Of a stretch of 64,000 nucleotides of DNA, positions 57,846 to 64,000 are shown piece after piece. Every line of letters starts with the position of its first letter. The first letter of the stretch is position 1. The position numbers and the translations under genes are program-made. Below the pieces are notes generated by a model, which had not been told where the DNA came from, did not search any database, and was given only the letters and a program-made list of their open reading frames with translations. Origin of the DNA: Ignelater luminosus (Eukaryota; Arthropoda; Insecta; Coleoptera; Elateridae); contig VTPC01090932.1 of the NCBI GenBank assembly GCA_011009095.1, forward strand, positions 1 to 64,000. The letters are read 5' to 3'.

Positions 57846-58463
57846 TTTAGAAAGTACTAAATAATTTAGGAACGCTTGTTTCTTTTAGATTAAATTACGA
57901 CAATATTTGTACATTGTTTGCTTATATGTTTTACCTTTGATCTGTTTTTAATTAAATCGCGCTAGAATTAGATGGATGTTTTAGAGATCAATGTTTAGGT
58001 TCTGTAAATAATTCCTAAAAATATTTAACAAACAATTTCAAAATATTTTATCAGATTTCCAAGTTGTATTACTTAACAAATACAGATATAAAAAAACTAG
58101 TCTTAATTATATATGTATTTCAGAATTGTGTTTATTATAAAACAAAGTTACTAAACAACACTCATTATTCATTAAAGAAACATCTTAGATTCCACTTAAA
58201 AGAAAGTAGGTATAGCTGAAATGAAGGAAAGCAATTATCTGTCCGTTGCATAGAAACAGTTTGCACAGAAAAATAACGAACAGTTTTCTATAGCAAAATC
58301 AAGAATTCTTCGAGTCGTCATAATCGACACTAGTTACTACTCGTACAGTGAAGCAATCTTGGAATCTGTAGCGACAAAACGCTTGAGTACCACAACACAT
58401 TAGCGTTTATTACAAAAAGAAAACACGAATATCTGCAACAAAATTGAAATCTATAAATCTTTG
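57846..58463. other. Flank of the F unit and duplicated 3' flank of the G unit
   Basis: 57846-57960 matches the flanks of D, E and G. 58245-58460 matches 50005-50190. No coding signal. Confidence 0.5.
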
Positions 58464-59009
58464 TTAGGCCAGAACCGGCTTTGATTTTCCTGATCACCAT
58501 TGGGGAAAATGTTCATGTCTTGTGTACGCTTGTCATGCTAATGCCCAGGAATGCCTCAGCCTCACGGTATGTCACATGACGATCTTGCATTATCAGTTTG
58601 GACACAGCATCGATGTTTTCTGGCACAACAACCGATTTTGGACTACCTTCTTTAAATACGTCCGTTAGCGAACGACGGCCACGATTTAATTCACTAAACA
58701 AGTGATATACAGTGGTTTTAGATCGTGCTTTAACGCCAAAAGTCGAAGTGAGCTGATCGATGCACTGTTGCTGAGATAATCCACCTCGAAAGTCGTAGTA
58801 AATCGTAGTTCGAGAATTTTCACAAGTTAATCCCATTTTTTGATTGAGATGAAATTTTCAAGTCACTGTAAACAACACAAATAGTGTCCCTACGACAAAA
58901 CGTTCTGGGTACGCATACGATAAAATTGGCAAACTTTACGATGGATGTGTAAGATGGCGCCTAGCAATGCCAGTATTGCAAATTCCGGATGCATAAATAG
59001 CAACCCTTG
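58464..59009 (-). mobile_element. Internally deleted mariner (same lineage as 60.3 kb)
   Basis: The right end reads, on the minus strand, CAAGGGTTGCTATTTATGC after a TA at 59010-59011, close to the terminus of the element at 60259. The left end has only the inner AGGCCAGAA and lacks the outer terminus. Between them, 58513-58836 encodes the N-terminal helix-turn-helix part (SKTTVYHLFSELNRGRRSL, PKSVVVPENIDAVSKLIMQD), then jumps to the element end. The catalytic domain is absent. Confidence 0.82.
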
Positions 59010-59124
59010 TAATCCATTAATTTGCCTTAACATAAATTTATTAGTTTCTACTAGTAATAACGGTGAGAAGATAAATATTTAGCCATTACACTGACTGGTT
59101 GATAGTTGTTTGAATCAGATCGTC

Positions 59125-59990
59125 TAATCAATAGCAAGAATAGTTTCGTTTGGTTTTTTCGAATATTTATACTTTTTTTAAAAAGTTCCGTTAGTTGTTT
59201 CATAAAAGTTGAATGTAAAGAATGTATTTTCGAGTTGAATTTTATAATTTTTCTGTATCAATTGGTTTTCAAACTAAAAGCAGTACAAAAAGAAAAATTG
59301 ATACTTTATACAATTCTTTTTAACAAAATAAAACTTACCTATTGCATTACATAAAACAGGCTTGTGATGCGGTATAAATCCAAATGAATATTGGAAGAAG
59401 CCACACTTAGGAGTATAATTGGTATAATACCAGCTGCCTTCTTTACCCATTTAGCACCTCTAACAACCAATAATGCTGCGTTATCACCTTTTGGCCTTCT
59501 CATTAAAAAAATTATCGATTGACGCTGCAGACCCTCTCATTGATAAAAGATACTCTCGAAAGAATGGCAGAGAGAAATTCTGGTTTAACGTTAATATATG
59601 TGGTGAATGTTTCGGAAACAGTTCATGAAAGCCACTTAACCTGTTTTCTGACTACAAACCGTGTGAAAATTAATAAAATAAGCAATTTCATCTAGAATCC
59701 AGTTTTATTTTTCTTAATTCTTGTATTAGATTTATTGGAAAATATTTCTTACAGTATTTTCATATTGTACACCGTCGTGCTCATTCTTTACGTCGACCAT
59801 CTTTTTCCCATACCTCCTTGTTTAAGATCCAAATCCATGCTAAATACAGTATTGTTAACATCCAAAATTTGGTATAAAATATAAGATATAAAATTAATAA
59901 TCAACAAAGAGCTGGACGGTCACAAATGGGAGATAAAACTAAAACCGTGTTTGTAGATGCCTGTGTAAAGAACATTTTTGTGAGAGGAGG
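59125..59990 (-). pseudogene. DGAT2/MOGAT-type acyltransferase copy G, dead
   Basis: The minus strand retains the last exon (about 59125-59275) and the long exon (about 59340-59990) in decayed form. Recognisable phrases are GLIPHHKPVL-like sequence near 59365, the MRRPKGDN stretch near 59495, REYLLS near 59545 and the LFPKHS stretch near 59600. About 200 bp are missing between the sequence for WVKK and that for GAA (junction near 59451), removing the whole RKGF...FGETD signature. The stretch for NYLFCSFPHG is destroyed, and stops and shifts are numerous. Confidence 0.85.
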
Positions 59991-60034
59991 ATATCTTAAA
60001 ATAAGATTATTTCAATATCAAAAAGTATATAAAG

Positions 60035-60075
60035 AGAAATAAATAAATAAATAAAAAATAAAAAAAATAAAGAAG
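60035..60075. repeat. AAAT microsatellite
   Basis: Short A-rich run of AAAT units upstream of dead copy G. Confidence 0.7.
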
Positions 60076-60193
60076 ACTGTCTTTGATGGGATAAATAATT
60101 TGAAATTTATCAATTTGCCTGCGTACATTTTTATATGAGTAATACTGGAAATATTATGTACACTTAGCAAATACAATTATTCCATGTTTTCCA

Positions 60194-60201
60194 TATTTAT
60201 A
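60194..60201 (-). promoter_or_regulatory. Relic TATA box of dead copy G
   Basis: TATAAATATGGAAAACATGG on the minus strand matches the array promoters. The GATA position reads GGATAA (60231-60236). A mariner inserted at 60259, just upstream, separates it from the rest of the control region. Confidence 0.6.
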
Positions 60202-60258
60202 GTCACATCAAACTAATAATAAATATTAGAGGATAAGTGTCCTATTTACTTACTTATA

Positions 60259-61552
60259 CGAGGGTTGCTATTTATATTTCTGGCCTAACAATGAAAAAAC
60301 AAGTATTTATGATCGAAACTAGTTTTATTGTTTTTCAAAATATTCTCCATTAAGATTGATACACTTTTCCATGCGTTTGAACCAATTTTCAAAGCACTTT
60401 TTCCACTCTGTTTGAGGCAGCTCCAAAATATGCGTTTTGAAACAAAAAACGGCTTCTTCTGGTGTTGAAAATCGTTGACCACGCAGTTTGTTTTTGATGT
60501 ACGGGAATAAAAAGAAGTCATTGGGTGCCAAATCAGGGCTGTATGGTGGATGGCCCATCAACTCGACCTTCTGGCTGGTTAAATATTCAATTGTTTGAGC
60601 AGCGGTGTGAGAGCTTGCATTGTCATGATGAAGAATGATTCGCCTCTTCTTTGAAGTTTTCCGAATTTCTCCAATGACTTCTGGCAAACAAATGGTTGTG
60701 TACCATTCAGAGTTGACCGTCTTACGTTGCTCTAACGCCACTGTTGCCACATGACCGGTAATGCCAAAGAAACAGGCAACCATTTGCTTCGATGTGCTTC
60801 TTCCGCGAACAACTTTTGTTGGATTTGGCTCGTCTTGAAAGACCCACACAGTTGGTTGCTGTTTTGTTTCGGGGTCATATGCGTAGATCCATGATTCGTC
60901 ACCTGTGCAGATGTTATACACAGCCTTTGATGCACCTTTTGCAAATTTTTTCAACATTTCAATGCACCAGTCGACGCGAGCCTTCTTTTGAGCATTGGTC
61001 AGGTTATGCGGGATCCAACGGGAACAAATTTTTTTTACGGCCAAATGATCATGTAATATCTTGTTGATGCTAGTCATACTAATGCCCAAAGATGCCTCAA
61101 TCTCACGGTATGTCACATGACGATCTTGTTTAATCAGTTCACGCACAGCATCGATGTTTTCAGGCACAACGACAGATTTTGGACGGCCTTCACGGATTTC
61201 GTCCTGGAGTGAACATCGGCCACGTTTAAATTCATTATACCAGTTTTTTACAGTGCTGTAGGATGGAGCTTCATCGCTATATGATGTATTAAGTTAATTG
61301 ATGCACTCTTGTCATGATAATCCACGTCGAAAGCTATGAAAAATAATTGCACGAAAGTGTTCACGGGTCAATTCCATTTTTTACTAGGGAATGCACTTTT
61401 CAATTAACTGCAAACAACACTAATCGCACTCAAATGACAAAATGTTGTGGTTGAGGTTATGTTCAACAATGTAGAGTTTACACCGGAAATGTCAGCTGAC
61501 GCCTGGAAACAGTCAGTGTTGCCAAGGCCAGAAATATAAACAGCAACCCTCG
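60259..61552 (-). mobile_element. Mariner element with both ends, second lineage
   Basis: A 1294-bp element flanked by TA at 60257-60258 and 61553-61554. The ends are inverted repeats starting CGAGGGTTGCTATTTATATT (left) and CGAGGGTTGCTGTTTATATT (right), matching for about 27 bp with one mismatch. It interrupts the upstream region of dead copy G. Confidence 0.93.
60325..61377 (-). pseudogene. Mariner transposase with two early stop codons
   Basis: One frame runs from ATG at 61377 to the stop at 60325, 350 codons, normal mariner length. It has two in-frame stops at codons 22 (TGA) and 28 (TAA) in the N-terminal helix-turn-helix region (MELTREHFRAIIFHSFRRGL). The rest is open: WYNEFKRGRCSLQDE, the linker ICSRWIPHNLTNAQK, and the catalytic blocks CTGDESWIYAYD, LHHDNASSHTAAQT and YSPDLAPNDFFLFP with all three aspartates. 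An internal start would lack the DNA-binding half. So the element is inactive but recently so. Confidence 0.9.
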
Positions 61553-61554
61553 TA

Positions 61555-62157
61555 GATAAAAGTTTTACGTTCCACTGTTTTTCATTCCATTATTAGATCA
61601 AATCTGTTTCTTTCAATCCCAAGATATTAGAAACATTATGGTGAACACACTACTTGGAATATAATTATTATTAGCATCGGTACGTTACTTATCACCTTTC
61701 CTCATTTGACATTACACTTATAATACTGATTAACAGAATTTTTTATTCTTAAACAAAACTAGGTAATTCTTATGTAACTTTTCAGTCTGAATTCAAATCT
61801 GCTTTCAAATTTTTTCTGTCACGTGTAGTTTTTAAAATATATGCATTTGAAGTTCCAGTGGACAGTGTAATTATAATTACATTAGGTAATTATGCATTAG
61901 CGATAAGAAGTTTTGGAAATGAGGTAATTGCATTATATATATATTACAAAGCTATTAACATGTCATCAACAGGTATGTCACTCTGATAAATAGTTGGAAA
62001 TATTATTTCAACTTTCCATAAGTGAGATCACTTATGTATGAACCTGTTTAGTGTTAGTACTGTTTCGTGGAGCGAGTGAAGTTTTAAAAGTTGCATTATC
62101 ACTGCTTAACAATGAAACTTTCTTGTGTTTTGAGTGATAAATATAGAAACATTAAGC
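61555..62157. other. Rest of the upstream region of copy G, then 5' flank of the next relic
   Basis: 61590-61690 matches the upstream region of copy F (GATCAAATCTGTTTC, ATTAGAAACA). 61950-62157 is probably the untranslated leader of the repetitive gene that starts at 62158. No coding signal. Confidence 0.45.
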
Positions 62158-63093
62158 ATGTCCCGTAAATGTGCAAACAATCCGGGCAGTTTTTCTTACG
62201 TTTGTGGAGAGTTTACTGCTAAACACCAAAAACGATATTTTACTGCGCTAATAAGAAGACCTTATCGTCTGTACTTTGGATGTCAAGTTGAAGATCAAGA
62301 TAAGCAATGGGCACCACATATTTGTCGTGTTTCTTATGCAAATCGCCTTCGACAGTGCATGAAAGGTTCCCGTGTATGTATGCCCTTTGCAGTAATTATA
62401 ATATGGAGGGAACAAAAGGATCATCTAACCGATTATTACTTCTGCACAACAAAAATAGTAGGCTTCTCTACAAAAATAAAAAATCTGTTGTGTATCCTAA
62501 TTTAATATCGGCGATAAGACCCGTTGGCCGTTGTACTGATCTTCCACTGTGCCACCAGAAACATTGAAAGGATCAGATGAAGAAAATGTCGACATTGTTT
62601 TTAGCAATGATCCAGAGTTTATTCCTCCAGATCCCACTGAGCCACATTTGATCACACAGGCACAACTAAACGATTTAGTTTGTGATTTGAACTTAAGCAA
62701 AAGCAAAGCCGAGTTGCTTGGCTTCCATTTGAAAAGTAGGAATTTATTGGAATACAGTACCAAAATTAGTCATTTCTGCAATCGCGAAAAGAAGTTTTCT
62801 GAGTTTTATTCTATGGACCACAATTTTACCTACTGCAGTGATGTTGTCGGCTTGATGGAAACCCTTGGACGTAAACACAAACCAGAAGAATGGCGACTGT
62901 TCATTGATGCATCTAAATTTAGTTTGAAAGCAGTTCTATTGCACGATGGCAATGCATTGCCTTCAGTTCCAATTGCATATTCAGTTTACCTAAAGGAATC
63001 TTATAAAACTATGAAATTCCTGTTAACGAGCGTAGAGTATAAACGGTACGAGTGGAAAATCTGTGGAGATTTGAAAGTTATAGTTTATTTTTA
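62158..63093 (+). pseudogene. Repetitive insect gene of unnamed family, two frameshifts
   Basis: I recognise this as a member of a highly repeated family of uncharacterised insect proteins, probably carried by a mobile element; no function is established to my knowledge. It starts MSRKCANNPGSFSYVCGEFT, has a Cys/His-rich region (VEDQDKQWAPHICRVSY, DYYFCTTK), shifts frame at about 62460 into YPNLISAIRPVG, and shifts again at about 62545 into ETLKGSDEENVDIVF. The last open piece has LNDLVCDLNLSKSKAELLG, EEWRLFIDASKFSLKAVLLH and WKICGDLKVIVYF, where it stops. Family members continue beyond this point with further domains, so the copy is also truncated. It lies within the upstream region of copy G. 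Confidence 0.65.
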
Positions 63094-63197
63094 AGGAGGA
63101 ATTACCATAATTAACTTAATTAGTTGTTACTTCTTATTTAAAATTTTATATATTTTTACAAATAATTTTGAAAGTCGGATATTTATGCAAAAAACCG

Positions 63198-63214
63198 TTA
63201 GTCATAGTGATTAA
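63198..63214 (-). promoter_or_regulatory. Distal palindrome upstream of dead copy G
   Basis: TTAGTCATAGTGATTAA, one base from perfect symmetry, followed by AAGGATAAAGTCGAGTC and CTCTTATC (63219-63262), the same block as in D, E and F. Confidence 0.55.
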
Positions 63215-63262
63215 CATATTCTTTTTCAAAGGATAAAGTCGAGTCTTGTCATCCCTCTTATC

Positions 63263-64000
63263 GATTAGATTACTTAATTAGAGAACACTAGTTTATTTGG
63301 GTAGGTTCATTACTCTTATGAATGAGATTGCAACAATTTTAGTACATAGTCTACTTATGTAATCGACTTTTGATATGTTTGAATTAAATCAAAATACATT
63401 GATTATATGATAGAGATGTTTTCGGTTTTATTAAATCTTGCAGTACTAAGGGGATCAATTATGCCTTCCTTTTTTGATAAACGTTTACATACTTTGTGTA
63501 AACGTAAAATAAGCTGAACCTTCACGGTTTTTAAGATATCCCAATAACGGACTATTCTATATCATGCTGTCGTTTAACATATGACTGCAGAGATATAATC
63601 ATTTAAAGAAGTTACGAATACTACTAGATTATTAGATACAGCCTGGTTTTCGTTTTATTTGGTAGTTTACCATTACCGAGATACATGGTGCTCAAGTAAA
63701 ATTTAGCATTTTTCATTATTTCTATCTTGAAAATAATGCAATTTTTACAGAAAATTTCATCTCTATAACTTGCGTTATTGCAGAGATGTTAAAAAATTGA
63801 AAAATGGCAAAATTTACTGAACACCCTGCATCTCGTTAATGATAAGTTATGGAATAAAATGTTATCCAGAAAAGAAAACCTATTATAACTCTATCTAAAA
63901 GATACTTTCACATTTTTAAAAAACTGTGTTTTATTCTTGTAAATGAAAATACTAAGCTGCATCTAATAATCTGGTTACCTACTTGTAATTATGTCATCTA
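63263..64000. other. Flank of the G unit and window end
   Basis: 63263-63390 still matches the flanks of the other units (TTATTTGGGTAGGTTCATTACTC). Beyond that no gene is seen. ACTGAACACCCTG near 63815 resembles the end of a small transposon. Confidence 0.4.

Noticed and set aside
1-64000. tRNA, rRNA or other structured RNA genes
   Set aside because: I saw no cloverleaf with A and B boxes nor any rRNA-like stretch, though reading by eye could miss a single tRNA.

Overview
This is AT-rich animal nuclear DNA, most likely from an insect and quite possibly a beetle. The support is spliceosomal introns of 60-70 bp, TATA promoters, and a dense mixture of insect-type mobile elements: mariner, Tc1-like, hAT, piggyBac, P, several non-LTR retrotransposons and a gypsy integrase remnant. 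There are no bacterial operons and no rRNA, tRNA or CRISPR that I could see. The beetle assignment is an inference from the style of the repeats.

The native content is one gene family: a head-to-tail array on the minus strand of acyl-CoA:acylglycerol acyltransferases of the DGAT2/MOGAT type. Five copies look intact and are called B to F here: 16979-18074, 21739-22829, 24594-25690, 39383-40484 and 50431-51528. Two copies are dead: A at 13571-14577 and G at about 59125-59990. Smaller relics at 16.4, 21.5 and 24.2 kb point to further lost copies. Each intact copy has a short non-coding first exon, an intron, a long exon that opens with the start codon, a 62-67 bp intron at the same codon, and a last exon of 155 or 158 coding bases. 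Copies A, C, D, E, F and G keep a TATA box of the type TATAAATACGGAA (TATAAACACGG in F, TATAAATATGG in G). WGATAR (GATA-factor) sites lie 43-52 bp upstream of it in A, C, D, E and F. A second conserved block further upstream carries a palindrome of the form TAGTCA-TAG-TGACTA. All intact copies have FPHG where the family normally has HPHG.

Layout. 0-5 kb: a ZMYM1-type hAT element split by a complete, open mariner of the irritans type. 5-13.5 kb: a 144-bp tandem repeat, a long inverted repeat, a P-element transposase fragment and mostly non-coding DNA. 13.5-25.7 kb: acyltransferase copies A to D with a mariner relic, a hAT fragment, a 54-bp insertion and a piggyBac relic. 25.7-32.6 kb: the apparent 6.85-kb first intron of copy D, filled by a non-LTR element and Tc1-type elements. 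33-39.3 kb: a second non-LTR relic and a decayed multi-exon DDE-type element. 39.3-43.4 kb: copy E, with a complete hAT inserted in its upstream region. 44-50 kb: two more non-LTR relics and a gypsy integrase scrap. 50-58 kb: copy F and a nearly full-length non-LTR element with its own ORF1. 58-64 kb: dead copy G between two mariners of one lineage, then a frameshifted gene of a repetitive insect family.

The picture is a lipid-synthesis gene family that grew by tandem duplication. Each unit carried its own promoter, and the spacers later filled with mobile elements while five coding regions stayed open.
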